A DNA stretch of 64,000 bases from UBA1794 sp031552405 (GTDB lineage Bacteria > Bacteroidota > Bacteroidia > Bacteroidales > Bacteroidaceae). The stretch is from NCBI GenBank assembly GCA_031552405.1, contig JAVBMN010000029.1:1-64000 (forward strand). Reading direction: 5' to 3'. This document shows, in pieces, positions 16,680 through 25,390 of this stretch (positions are counted from its first letter, which is position 1; the number at the start of each line of letters is the position of its first letter). The notes under the pieces are model-generated. The model was not told the origin of the DNA. It saw nothing but the letters and a program-made list of their open reading frames with translations, and made no database searches. A program made the translations under genes and the position numbers.

Positions 16680-16774
16680 TAGGCCTGCGGCGGGAGCATC
16701 TCAGGCCTGGTTTTTCAAATCTCAGGCCTGTCTTGTCCGAAGTTCAGGCCTGTGTTTTCGAGAATCCGGGCCTG
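16680..16774. repeat. AGGCCT phased array A (five units)
   Basis: The core AGGCCT lies at 16681, 16703, 16724 and 16746, with a variant GGGCCT at 16768: steps of 22, 21, 22 and 22 bp. Three units are full CAGGCCTG. Flanks are mostly direct (ATCTCAGGCCTG occurs twice), so only the 8-bp cores can pair between units. The array starts 8 bp beyond the pdxB stop, on the 3' side of that gene. Confidence 0.85.
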
Positions 16775-16781
16775 CACTTTG

Positions 16782-17840
16782 TTACTCTGCCGGCACGAAG
16801 GTGTATGCGGCCTTTTCGCGGCGTAGGGGATAGTCCTCGCGAAGCTGCTCGAAGAGATGGGGGGCGGCTTTCAATGCTTCGCTGTCGCGGCGGGGGTTGT
16901 ATATTGCCAGAGCGGCCTGTGCCGGGGTGGTGGTGTGAATAAGGGGTTGTGCCGGGGCGGGAGGCTGGATGTGGAAGGCCTCCGGCAGGTGAAAGAAACG
17001 GCAGAAGCTTTCCAGACTCATGCGGGTGGCGTTGGCCTTGCCGTCGGCGGAGTACCCCGCGATGTGTGGGGTTCCCAGGAAGGCGCATTCCAGAAGCTGG
17101 GGCAGGGGGTGGGGTTCATTTTCCCATACGTCCAGCACGACATCGGCCAGGTGGCCTTCCTGCAGGGAGCGGAGGAGGGCGGGGTTATCTACCACTTCGC
17201 CCCGGGAGGTGTTGATGAGGGTGCTTCCCTTGGGCATGAGGCTCAGCAGGCGGGCATCAGCCAGGTGGTAGGTGGGGTATGCGCCTTGGCGGGTAAGGGG
17301 TGTGTGGAAGGTGAGTATATCACATCGGCGGGCCAGCTCTTCCAGCGGGAGGAATGTGGCGGGGCCTTCGCGCTGGGCGCGGGGAGGGTCGCAGCACAGT
17401 ACGGTGAGGCCCATCCGACGGGCCTGTTCTTCTACTAACCGGCCCACGTGCCCCACGCCTACAATACCCAGAGTGGTATCCCGCAGGGGGCGGCCGGCGT
17501 GCTCTTCCAGCAGGTACAGCACGGACTCTATATATTGGGTCACGGAGGCGGCGTTGCAGCCGGGGGCGTTGGTCCAGCAGATGCCGTTTTGTTCGCAGTA
17601 TTGAGTGTCGATATGGTCATATCCGATGGTGGCGGTGGCGATGAAGCGCACACGGCTTTCGTTCAGCAGGGAGGCGTCGCAGCGGGTGCGGGTGCGGATG
17701 AAGAGGGCATCGGCCGTAGCGGCTTTCTCGGGGGTAATGTCCCGTCCGGGGAGGTATTCGGTGAAAAGGGGTTCCGGGGAGGGAATCTGTTCCAGCACAC
17801 CACGCAGGAAGGGGATCTTATTGTCGATAAGGATTTTCAT
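16782..17840 (-). CDS. pdxB: Erythronate-4-phosphate dehydrogenase
   Basis: PdxB oxidises 4-phosphoerythronate in the DXP-dependent pyridoxal phosphate pathway. The 352-residue D-2-hydroxyacid dehydrogenase has the NAD motif GVGHVG at 128-133, catalytic-site R213 (NTSRGE), E242 (WENEP) and H259 (TPHIAGYSADGKA), at the spacing expected for PdxB, whose HIAGYSxxGK signature separates it from other 2-hydroxyacid dehydrogenases. Its ATG overlaps the stop of the upstream ABC ATPase gene (ATGA). The C-terminal domain is about the usual length. AGGCCT array A begins just past its stop. Confidence 0.93.
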   Translation of the reverse strand: MKILIDNKIPFLRGVLEQIPSPEPLFTEYLPGRDITPEKAATADALFIRTRTRCDASLLNESRVRFIATATIGYDHIDTQYCEQNGICWTNAPGCNAASVTQYIESVLYLLEEHAGRPLRDTTLGIVGVGHVGRLVEEQARRMGLTVLCCDPPRAQREGPATFLPLEELARRCDILTFHTPLTRQGAYPTYHLADARLLSLMPKGSTLINTSRGEVVDNPALLRSLQEGHLADVVLDVWENEPHPLPQLLECAFLGTPHIAGYSADGKANATRMSLESFCRFFHLPEAFHIQPPAPAQPLIHTTTPAQAALAIYNPRRDSEALKAAPHLFEQLREDYPLRREKAAYTFVPAE

Positions 17841-18535
17841 CGGGTCAGGGTTTTGAAGGTTTCTTCCAGGGAGGCGTGGGCGATAAGTTCTTCCAGCGGG
17901 GCATCGGCCTTCAGCTCTCCGCGGGAGAGGATGAGGACGCGCCGGGCTACCTTTTCCACCTCACTCAGGGTGTGGGTAGAGAAGAGGATGCTCTTCTCTC
18001 GGCCCAGGTGGCGGATGAGGCTGAGGATCTCTTCCTGTTGGTTGGGGTCGAGGCCGGAGAGGGGCTCGTCCAGTATCAGTACCGGGGCATCGGGCAGCAG
18101 GGCGGCAGCCAGGCCTGTGCGCTGGCGGTAACCGCGGCTCAGGGTATGGATGGGCTTGTGGGCTACGTCGGTCAGCAAGGTTTCTTCTAGTGCCTTGTCG
18201 ATGCGCGCATCGCGGCGGGAGATGCCGTACAGGCCGGCTGTAAACTCCAGGTATTCACGGACGTACATCTCGGGATACAATGGGTTATGCTCCGGCAGAT
18301 ACCCGAAGCAGCGGCGTGCCTGCCGGGGCTGACGGAAGGGGTCGAAGCCGCATACAAGGGCTTGTCCTGAGTCGGGAGCAAGGCCTCCGGTCAGTATCTT
18401 CATGCAGGTAGTTTTTCCGGCTCCATTGGGGCCCAGGAAGGCTACCGTTTCGCAGGGGCCTACCTCGAAACTGACCCCCGAAAGGGCCGGCTGATCCTGG
18501 TAACTCTTGCTGAGAAGGGATATTTGAATGGACAT
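17837..18535 (-). CDS. ABC transporter ATP-binding protein (GldA-like)
   Basis: A 232-residue ABC ATPase with Walker A GPNGAGKT (near residue 37), signature LSRGYRQR, Walker B VLILDEPLSGLDP and a switch histidine (FSTHTLSEVE). It is of the single-ATPase export type that includes GldA of the gliding-motility locus and many Bacteroidota relatives. No permease gene is adjacent, so the partner lies elsewhere. I use the ATG at 18535; the frame extends ten codons upstream without homology. It is translationally coupled to pdxB by a 4-base overlap; the functional link is unclear. Confidence 0.82.
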   Translation of the reverse strand: MSIQISLLSKSYQDQPALSGVSFEVGPCETVAFLGPNGAGKTTCMKILTGGLAPDSGQALVCGFDPFRQPRQARRCFGYLPEHNPLYPEMYVREYLEFTAGLYGISRRDARIDKALEETLLTDVAHKPIHTLSRGYRQRTGLAAALLPDAPVLILDEPLSGLDPNQQEEILSLIRHLGREKSILFSTHTLSEVEKVARRVLILSRGELKADAPLEELIAHASLEETFKTLTR

Positions 18536-18590
18536 TCTTTTGTATTCCTTTTTGATGCGATGCAAAAATACAAACTTTCAGGGGAATATA

Positions 18591-18622
18591 TTTGCTTTGT
18601 ATGAGGAAATAATGTAATTTTG
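18591..18622 (+). promoter_or_regulatory. Bacteroides-type promoter for the lipid A/LPS operon
   Basis: TTTG at 18591-18594 and TAATTTTG at 18615-18622 are separated by 20 bp, close to the -33/-7 consensus. A second TTTG lies at 18596. The start of DUF4254 is 38 bp after the -7 box. It should drive the five-gene run to 24218. Confidence 0.6.
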
Positions 18623-18660
18623 CATGTTTAATGTATTACTGTAAATAGCGATTATTTCTT

Positions 18661-19266
18661 ATGAGTTTTAGCAACCGTTGTAACGAAATCTTCTTGCAGG
18701 CTACGCAGGATTATCACGTGACTGACAGTGTGGACGCTGAGATCCGCAACCCCTATCCGGTAAAGACCATCGAATTCTACCTTTACCTGAAGAACTGGAT
18801 CGATGCCGTACAGTGGCACTTTGAGGATATCATCCGTGACCCCAATATCGACCCGGCTGGAGCCCTCGTGCTGAAACGGCGTATTGACAAATCCAACCAG
18901 GACCGTACGGATCTGGTGGAGCTCATTGACAGCTATTTCCTGGATCAGTATAAGGACGTGAAGCCCGATGTTTCCGCCACAATAAACACTGAAAGTCCCG
19001 CCTGGGCTGTGGATCGCCTGTCTATCCTGACTCTCAAGATATACCACATGCAGCAGGAAGTGCAACGCGCCGACTCTTCGGCCGAACATCTGGCCCAGTG
19101 CCGCACAAAGCTGGGGATCCTGCTGGAACAGCAAACCGACCTTTCCACCGCCATCGACCAGCTGCTGGCTGACATTCAGGCCGGTCGGAAGTATATGAAA
19201 GTGTACAAACAAATGAAGATGTATAACGACCCGGAACTTAACCCGGTACTCTACGCCAAGAAATAA
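18661..19266 (+). CDS. DUF4254 protein
   Basis: A 201-residue soluble, mainly helical protein of the DUF4254 family, whose function is unknown. The N-terminal half holds an ATQDYH segment and a YPVKTIEFYLYLKNWIDAVQWHFED helix, the middle SPAWAVDRLSILTLKIYHM. There is no signal peptide or membrane segment. In Bacteroidota the family is typically encoded just before a GT9 heptosyltransferase-like gene, as here (11-bp gap), hinting at a cytoplasmic role in LPS core synthesis; this is inference from context. Confidence 0.8.
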   Translation: MSFSNRCNEIFLQATQDYHVTDSVDAEIRNPYPVKTIEFYLYLKNWIDAVQWHFEDIIRDPNIDPAGALVLKRRIDKSNQDRTDLVELIDSYFLDQYKDVKPDVSATINTESPAWAVDRLSILTLKIYHMQQEVQRADSSAEHLAQCRTKLGILLEQQTDLSTAIDQLLADIQAGRKYMKVYKQMKMYNDPELNPVLYAKK

Positions 19267-19276
19267 GAAAGGCCTG

Positions 19277-20338
19277 ATGCCCAAACTCCTCATTATCCGC
19301 TTCTCAGCTCTTGGCGATGTAGCGATGACCCTCCCTGTAGTATGGTCGTTGGCGAAGCAATATCCCCAATTGGATATAACCATCCTGAGTCGCAAAAACT
19401 ATGCTTCCCTCTTTGCCATCCTGCCTTCGAACGTCCATTTTCTTGGAGCCGATCTCGAGGGGGAACACAAAGGACTTATAGGACTGCATCGCCTGTACTA
19501 TCGTGAGTTGAAGCCCATGCGCTTTGATGCGGTGGCCGACCTCCACTGGGTGCTGCGCAGCATGCTCTTTTATTTCCGCTTCAAGGCGCGAAGGATTCGC
19601 ATAGCCCACATCGAGAAAGGGCACAAGGAAAAGAAGCTCCTTACACGCCGCACGGACAAGATCATGGTGCCTCAGGAAACCTCCCTGCAGCGATACTGCC
19701 ACACCCTGAATCGCCTGGGATATGAGTTTCCCATGCACTTCACCTCCCTCTTTGGAGAAGGCAAAGGCGATATATCCCTCCTGTCAGACTTTACACCCCC
19801 TAAGGGCGAAGGCGAGATGTGGATTGGCGTAGCGCCCTTTGCCAAACACAAGGGGAAGATCTACCCCTTGAACAAGATGCGTCAGGTAGTGCGTCATTTT
19901 GCCTCCGTGGAAGGCTGTAAGGTGTTCCTCTTCGGGGCAGGAAAGGAAGAACGCTCCCTGCTGGAAAGCTGGAAGACGGATCATAACGATGTGATATTCG
20001 TAACCGCAGGACGCCTCAAGATGGATTCCGAACTCATCCTGATGAGCCACATCGACGCCATGATTACGATGGATTCGGCCAATATGCACTTTGCCTCGCT
20101 GGTACACACCCCTGTAGTGTCTGTATGGGGAGCCACCCATCCTTATGCCGGGTTTCTGGGCTATGGGCAAAGCATGGATCACTGTGTACAGCTCCCCCTG
20201 GAGTGCCGCCCCTGTTCAGTATTCGGCAACAAACCCTGTTACCGCAGGGATTATGCCTGCCTGAACCAGCTGCCCCCCGAACGTATCATCCAATGTGTGG
20301 AGCAACTGCTACACGAGAAGGGAGGTGAGCGAGCATGA
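19277..20338 (+). CDS. Family 9 glycosyltransferase (heptosyltransferase-like)
   Basis: A 353-residue GT9 enzyme with the GT-B fold of ADP-heptose:LPS heptosyltransferases: N-terminal LIIRFSALGDVAMTLPV motif, a WIGVAPFAKHKGKIYP segment near residue 178, and the C-terminal donor-site block (TMDSANMHFASLVHTPVVSVWGATHP). It probably adds a sugar to the LPS inner core on the cytoplasmic membrane face; donor and acceptor cannot be told apart from sequence. Four conserved-looking cysteines lie near the C-terminus (CRPCS, CYRRDYACL), as in many Bacteroidota members. Its last codons overlap the acyltransferase start by 4 bases. Confidence 0.88.
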   Translation: MPKLLIIRFSALGDVAMTLPVVWSLAKQYPQLDITILSRKNYASLFAILPSNVHFLGADLEGEHKGLIGLHRLYYRELKPMRFDAVADLHWVLRSMLFYFRFKARRIRIAHIEKGHKEKKLLTRRTDKIMVPQETSLQRYCHTLNRLGYEFPMHFTSLFGEGKGDISLLSDFTPPKGEGEMWIGVAPFAKHKGKIYPLNKMRQVVRHFASVEGCKVFLFGAGKEERSLLESWKTDHNDVIFVTAGRLKMDSELILMSHIDAMITMDSANMHFASLVHTPVVSVWGATHPYAGFLGYGQSMDHCVQLPLECRPCSVFGNKPCYRRDYACLNQLPPERIIQCVEQLLHEKGGERA

Positions 20339-21234
20339 AAAAGACCTTGTACGTAATCCTCTTCATAAGCTGGTACTTCCTGTCGCTGCTGCCTTTCTGG
20401 CTGCTATACAGAGTGTCTGACCTAGTATATTATATCGTATACCACTTGGTGCGATACCGCCGGAAGATTGTACGCAAGAATCTTACCGAGGCCTTTCCTG
20501 AAAAAGAGATAGAAGAAATCATACGCATAGAGAAAGGCTTTTATCGCTTTTTCGGAGATTATATCGTGGAAACCCTCAAGCTCTTCTCCATCAGCGAGAA
20601 ACAGATGCGCCGACGCATGGAGCTCGGCGGACTGGAAGAGCTCAACAAAGACCTTAAAACCCGCAACTGCGTGGTGTACATGGGCCATTACTGCAACTGG
20701 GAGTGGATCACCTCACTGCCCCTGCATCTGGATAAAGAGATAGTACCCGGGCAGATCTATCACGCCCTGGAAAACGAGGCGTTCAACAATCTATTCCTCT
20801 ACCTGCGGTCACGCTTTGGAGGTGCGAATATCGAGATGACTACTGCTCTGCGGCAACTGGTACTCCTCAAGCAACAGAACAAGCGCTTTGTTGTGGGATT
20901 CATTGCCGATCAGGCACCCAACTGGAATAATATCAACCTGTGGACCGACTTTCTGAATCACAAATCGGCCGTATTCACCGGAGCTGAACGTATCGCTAAG
21001 AGCGTGAATGCCGCAGTATACTATCTGGATATGGTCCGTGTAAAACGGGGATATTATCGCGGTGAATTTGTGAAAATAACCGATACTCCCAAAGAGTATA
21101 CCGAGTATCAGCTTACCATCGAGTACGCCAAGCGCCTGGAGGCCTCCATATGCCGCGCTCCCCAGTACTGGCTGTGGAGCCACAACCGATGGAAACGGAC
21201 CTATGAGAAGTTTTTGCAGAGAAAACAATCCTGA
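20335..21234 (+). CDS. LpxL/HtrB-type lipid A acyltransferase
   Basis: A 299-residue membrane acyltransferase with one N-terminal membrane anchor (about residues 5-26) and the HX4E catalytic motif at H118/E123 (GHYCNWE). An FIADQAPNW segment near residue 200 is also typical. LpxL-family enzymes put a secondary acyl chain on lipid A at the inner membrane. Bacteroidales lipid A is usually penta- or tetra-acylated, fitting a single late acyltransferase, though I see only this one in the window. It overlaps the GT9 gene (ATGA) and is followed 4 bp later by the GT90 gene. Confidence 0.9.
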   Translation: MKKTLYVILFISWYFLSLLPFWLLYRVSDLVYYIVYHLVRYRRKIVRKNLTEAFPEKEIEEIIRIEKGFYRFFGDYIVETLKLFSISEKQMRRRMELGGLEELNKDLKTRNCVVYMGHYCNWEWITSLPLHLDKEIVPGQIYHALENEAFNNLFLYLRSRFGGANIEMTTALRQLVLLKQQNKRFVVGFIADQAPNWNNINLWTDFLNHKSAVFTGAERIAKSVNAAVYYLDMVRVKRGYYRGEFVKITDTPKEYTEYQLTIEYAKRLEASICRAPQYWLWSHNRWKRTYEKFLQRKQS

Positions 21235-21238
21235 CGCC

Positions 21239-22228
21239 ATGGATCGATTTAAGTACATGCTGCGAAGTGGGAAGAATAACAAAGTAACTTTTTACGCCCG
21301 GAACTTCTTCCGCGAACAATTGCCCGACTTCCTTTTCCGCCAACGCTACCACTACCTCCTGAAGGGCTGGACGAAGCGACCGGACCGGGAAGCCATCCGT
21401 CAGCGTGTGGAGTACTACTGCAAATTGCAACAGGAAACCCTGCTTCCTGAGGGCGCCCCCCGCATCGGAACATTGCGGAGAAAGGACCACAGCAAAGCTT
21501 TCTTCTATGACTCATACGAGTATCTGCGTTGCTTTCAGCCAGGGCTTAAATGGTGTTACCTGTTTGGTGATGTGCGAACCATACCTCCCGCACCTACCAT
21601 CCTCAAAAGTAGACCTATAGCCGGTGAGAATGCCAATTCTGTGCTTCTCAATCTTAATAAGATCCGCCATTTCGTATTCCTGAATGATGGTATCCCATTT
21701 CGGGAGAAGTGTAACAAGGTCATCTTCCGGGGCGAAGTGCATGGCAAACCGGAGCGGATCCGCTTCATGGAGACATGGTACGGAGATCCGGATTTTGACT
21801 TGGGTGATGTAGGAAAGCAGCGGGTAAAGGCCGAGTGGCACCGCGAGAAGCTGACGCTGTATGCTCACCTGGACTATAAGTTTGTGATGGCTCTCGAAGG
21901 GAATGATGTGGCCAGTAACCTGAAATGGGTTATGAGCTCCAACTCCTTGGCCGTCATGCCACGCCCTTCTTATGAAACCTGGTTCATGGAAGGAAAACTC
22001 ATCCCCAACTACCACTACGTAGAGATCAAGCCCGACTATTCGGATCTCAAGGAGCGTATGCAGTACTACATCGACAACCCCGAAGAAGCGGAGGAGATCA
22101 TTCGCCATGCCCACGAGTGGGTAGCCCAGTTCCTGGATAAGGACCGGGAAAGAATCACTTCCCTGCTGGTGTTACAGAAGTACTTTCGCCTGACCAACCC
22201 TGCTTATAAACAATACCTTATAAAGTAA
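21239..22228 (+). CDS. Family 90 glycosyltransferase (CAP10-like)
   Basis: A 329-residue glycosyltransferase of the GT90/CAP10 type. Diagnostic parts are the KVIFRGEVHGKPERIRF block, the LDYKFVMALEGNDVASNLKWVMSSNSLAVMP block and a PSYETWFMEGKLIPN segment. In bacteria these enzymes act on LPS core or O-antigen, often as xylosyl- or glucosyltransferases; the sugar is unknown here. The frame opens at 21203 inside the acyltransferase gene, but the ATG at 21239, 4 bp after that stop, fits better. It belongs to the LPS operon. Confidence 0.85.
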   Translation: MDRFKYMLRSGKNNKVTFYARNFFREQLPDFLFRQRYHYLLKGWTKRPDREAIRQRVEYYCKLQQETLLPEGAPRIGTLRRKDHSKAFFYDSYEYLRCFQPGLKWCYLFGDVRTIPPAPTILKSRPIAGENANSVLLNLNKIRHFVFLNDGIPFREKCNKVIFRGEVHGKPERIRFMETWYGDPDFDLGDVGKQRVKAEWHREKLTLYAHLDYKFVMALEGNDVASNLKWVMSSNSLAVMPRPSYETWFMEGKLIPNYHYVEIKPDYSDLKERMQYYIDNPEEAEEIIRHAHEWVAQFLDKDRERITSLLVLQKYFRLTNPAYKQYLIK

Positions 22229-22232
22229 ATAA

Positions 22233-24218
22233 ATGAAACGTAAAAGTACGGATAAGAAAAACCTTGCATACCTGTGGCAAAACCCCTTGGCGCTCCTTTG
22301 GAACCTGGCGCTGGTATATGTCGTCTTCCTGATCTGCCGCATCGTATTCCTGTGGGTGAATATAAAGTATTTCCCCGACCTCAGCTTTGATGAACTGAAA
22401 CTTATCTTTGCCGGAGGTCTGCGCTTTGATACCTCTGCCATTCTCTACTCTAATCTTGTATACATCCTGCTCCTGATCCTTCCCTTGCACGCTCGCGAGA
22501 GAAAGGGATATCAGCTGGGTGCTAAGATATACTTCATCGTGGCCAATTCCCTGTGTATTCTGGCCAACCTGATGGATACGGTGTATTTCGCTTATACCAA
22601 CCGCCGTACTACCAGTACCATCTTCAGCGAATTCAGCAAGGAAGGCAACCTAGGAGCCATCTTTGGCCGTGAGGTGGTAAACCATTGGTATCTTACGCTC
22701 CTGGCTATAGTGCTCATCGCTGCCTTGTGGTACTTCTATCGGGGGATAAAGCCGGTACAGAAGAAAACCCAGTCATGGGTATACTACCCTGTACAAACCT
22801 TGTTTATGGTGCTTTTTATACCGCTTGTGGTATTCGGGCTGAGGGGTGGCCCCAGCAGGGCTATACGCCCCATTACCATTAGCAATGCTGCTCAGTATGT
22901 GGATCATCCGCTGGCCGGGGCTATTGTGCTCAATACCCCGTTCTCTATCTACCGAACCCTTGGCAATGCCGTATTCAAAGATCCCGCGTATATGCCGGAG
23001 GAGGAGATGGTACGTGTCTTTGATCCTGTACATATACCGAATCCGCAGCATCCATTTCAGGCTAAAAACGTGGTGGTAATCATCTTGGAGAGTTTTAGCC
23101 AGGAGTTTGTAGGCTCCTTGAATAAGGACCTTGAAGGAGGAAAATACAAGGGATATACCCCCTTTCTGGATTCATTGATTACGAATCATGCCCTGACATA
23201 TACCAACTCTTTCAGGAACGGACGGAAGAGTATTGATGCCATGCCTTCCGTACTGTCTGGGATACCTATGTTTGTGGAGCCCTTTGTGTTGACTTCCTAT
23301 TCTGCGAATAAGGTAGGAGGATTGGCACAGTCGCTTCGGCAGAAGGGGTACTACTCGGCCTTCTTTCATGGGGCCGACAATGAGTCGATGGGCTTTCAGG
23401 CCTTTGCCCGTGCTACCGGCTTTCAGAATTATTACGGATATACGGAGTACTGTGCAGACCCGAATTACAATGGCGACAAGGACTTTGATGGTGTCTGGGC
23501 TATCTGGGACGAAGAGTTCATGCAGTTCTTCTGTGACCGTATCAACGAGTTTAAGCAACCTTTTGTGACAGGCTTGTTTTCAGCTACCTCACATCATCCC
23601 TTCAACATACCGGAGAGGTACCGGAAGATTTACCCGGAGGAAGGGATGATTATTCATAAGAGTATCCGCTATTCTGACAATGCCTTGAAGCAGTTCTTCA
23701 AAAAAGCCTCCAAGCAACCGTGGTTTGAAAACACGATTTTTGTACTATGTGCCGATCATCAGAACATCAGCGACCACGCTGAATATCAGAATGAACTGGG
23801 CAGTTTACGAGTACCTATTATCTTCTATGCCCCAGGCGATCCGGAGCTAAAGGGCCGTCGGGAAGGTATTTCCCAACAGATAGACATTATGCCTACCGTA
23901 CTGGGTTATCTGGGTTATGACCAGCCTTACTTTGCCTTTGGCTGTGATCTTTTGCATACTCCTCCCGAGCAGCAGTTTGACGTGTGCTACCTGAATGGCG
24001 TGTATCAATATATAAAAGGTGATTTTCTTCTCCAGTTTGATGGCGAAAAGCCCTTGGGCGTGTATAACATCCATGAGGACAAGTTCCTGAAAACAAACCT
24101 CCTCGGCAAACTCCCCGTACAAGGAATCATGGAACGCGAATTGAAAGCCATCATCCAGCAATACATGCAGCGCATGCTGAGCAACCGGATTTCTCTGGAT
24201 TCGGATGAAAGAAAGTAA
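22233..24218 (+). CDS. LTA-synthase-type membrane sulfatase (phospho-group transferase)
   Basis: A 661-residue protein with about five N-terminal membrane helices (residues 15-210) and a C-terminal periplasmic sulfatase-fold domain. Metal-site elements are visible: NVVVIILESFSQE near 275, a GRKSIDAMPSVLSG nucleophile region near 330, FFHGADNESM near 380 and ADHQNIS near 506. In Gram-negative bacteria such enzymes transfer phosphoethanolamine or phosphoglycerol to lipid A, core or glycans. A serine/threonine nucleophile is expected; the best candidate is S332. As the last gene of the LPS operon (4 bp after GT90), it most likely decorates LPS. Confidence 0.83.
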   Translation: MKRKSTDKKNLAYLWQNPLALLWNLALVYVVFLICRIVFLWVNIKYFPDLSFDELKLIFAGGLRFDTSAILYSNLVYILLLILPLHARERKGYQLGAKIYFIVANSLCILANLMDTVYFAYTNRRTTSTIFSEFSKEGNLGAIFGREVVNHWYLTLLAIVLIAALWYFYRGIKPVQKKTQSWVYYPVQTLFMVLFIPLVVFGLRGGPSRAIRPITISNAAQYVDHPLAGAIVLNTPFSIYRTLGNAVFKDPAYMPEEEMVRVFDPVHIPNPQHPFQAKNVVVIILESFSQEFVGSLNKDLEGGKYKGYTPFLDSLITNHALTYTNSFRNGRKSIDAMPSVLSGIPMFVEPFVLTSYSANKVGGLAQSLRQKGYYSAFFHGADNESMGFQAFARATGFQNYYGYTEYCADPNYNGDKDFDGVWAIWDEEFMQFFCDRINEFKQPFVTGLFSATSHHPFNIPERYRKIYPEEGMIIHKSIRYSDNALKQFFKKASKQPWFENTIFVLCADHQNISDHAEYQNELGSLRVPIIFYAPGDPELKGRREGISQQIDIMPTVLGYLGYDQPYFAFGCDLLHTPPEQQFDVCYLNGVYQYIKGDFLLQFDGEKPLGVYNIHEDKFLKTNLLGKLPVQGIMERELKAIIQQYMQRMLSNRISLDSDERK

Positions 24219-24253
24219 CAGATTGAAGACTTAAAGCTTCAAAGAAGGGGCTG

Positions 24254-25390
24254 TTACTCTCCCAGGACGGAACGATAGTGCTTCATCATCTCGCGTGCCA
24301 GTGTGTCGGGATGAAAGCCTGTTGCATATTCCAATCCGCAGGTGATCATTTCTTCGCGTAGCGAGGGGGAGTCCATGACGCGGTCAATGGCCTCTGCCAA
24401 CCCTTGGGTATCGTCGGGGTGTATGTACAGGGAATGTGGGCCTCCGGCCTCTTCCAGACAGGAACCGGTGGCTCCGATTACAGGGATTTTACTACATAGT
24501 GCCTCAAGTAAAGGTATCCCGAATCCCTCGAAGTAGCTGGGATAGATGAAGAGCGAAGCGCTTTGGTAAAGTGCCGGAAAGTCGGCAAACTGCGCTCCAT
24601 GTAGTAAAATCAGTCGGTTGGAAACACCCAATTCATCGGCACGGGCCTTTACTTCTTCTGCGTATGGAGTGTGCTTTCCTACGGCCACAAGTGGTAATAT
24701 ACAATGTGTCTGGGCAAGGGCCTCTACGGCCCGCATCAGGTTTTTACGTTTCTCAATGCTGCCTACATAGAGCAGATAGTGTTCCGGGAGGTGATACTTC
24801 TGCTGTACTTCCAGGCGACGCTCCGGGGTCATCTTTTGACGGAAGCTCTCATCGCATCCTTGGTAAATCACCTGTATCTTTTCAGAGGGGATATTGTAAT
24901 AATGCATAATATCCCGCTTGGTGCATTCGCTTACTGCTACGATGGAATCGGCCCTTTTGCAGGCGCTTCGGAACTTTCGGTTGTAGATAAAACGATCAAT
25001 AGGAGGGTAGAACTCCGGATGGCGGAGGAAGATGAGATCGTGGATCGTAACCACCGTCTTCAACCCTTGGATGTGTTCAATGCCTTCGGGAAGCTCGTTG
25101 CTTAGCCCGTGATACAGTGCAGGAGAATCTTTCTGCAACTGTCCGGAAAGGCCGTATACGCGCCAAAGGGAGGGTAACTTCTTCCAGATTGCACTCTCCG
25201 GATAGTGTACGGAACAACTCGGAGAGGTACGCAGAGGGCCCAATAAAGTGGCTTTCCTGAGGCTTGGCGTATAGAGCAAATACTCGTTTTCACCGTATAA
25301 TCGGCACAATCCTTCTATCACAAAACGACTGTAATTACCAAGTCCGGTGCGGTTCTGTGCAGCACGTTTGGCGTCAAAGGCTATTCTCAT
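24254..25390 (-). CDS. Family 4 glycosyltransferase
   Basis: A 378-residue GT-B retaining glycosyltransferase. The N-terminus has MRIAFDAKRA and a GLGNYSRF acceptor-side motif; the C-terminus has the LLYVGSIEKRKNL strand and the EX7E nucleotide-sugar motif (FEGFGIPLLEAL). It is the last gene of a reverse-strand cluster, overlapping the upstream GT2 gene by 17 bases. It converges with the LTA-synthase-type gene; the 35-bp gap holds a 6-bp hairpin (TTGAAG/CTTCAA, 24223-24242). Probably LPS core or O-chain synthesis; substrate unknown. Confidence 0.88.
   Translation of the reverse strand: MRIAFDAKRAAQNRTGLGNYSRFVIEGLCRLYGENEYLLYTPSLRKATLLGPLRTSPSCSVHYPESAIWKKLPSLWRVYGLSGQLQKDSPALYHGLSNELPEGIEHIQGLKTVVTIHDLIFLRHPEFYPPIDRFIYNRKFRSACKRADSIVAVSECTKRDIMHYYNIPSEKIQVIYQGCDESFRQKMTPERRLEVQQKYHLPEHYLLYVGSIEKRKNLMRAVEALAQTHCILPLVAVGKHTPYAEEVKARADELGVSNRLILLHGAQFADFPALYQSASLFIYPSYFEGFGIPLLEALCSKIPVIGATGSCLEEAGGPHSLYIHPDDTQGLAEAIDRVMDSPSLREEMITCGLEYATGFHPDTLAREMMKHYRSVLGE

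Noticed and set aside
18111..18120. Single CAGGCCTG sites in coding DNA (also in recG near 60664)
   Set aside because: They are isolated, without neighbours at 22 bp, and lie inside conserved genes.
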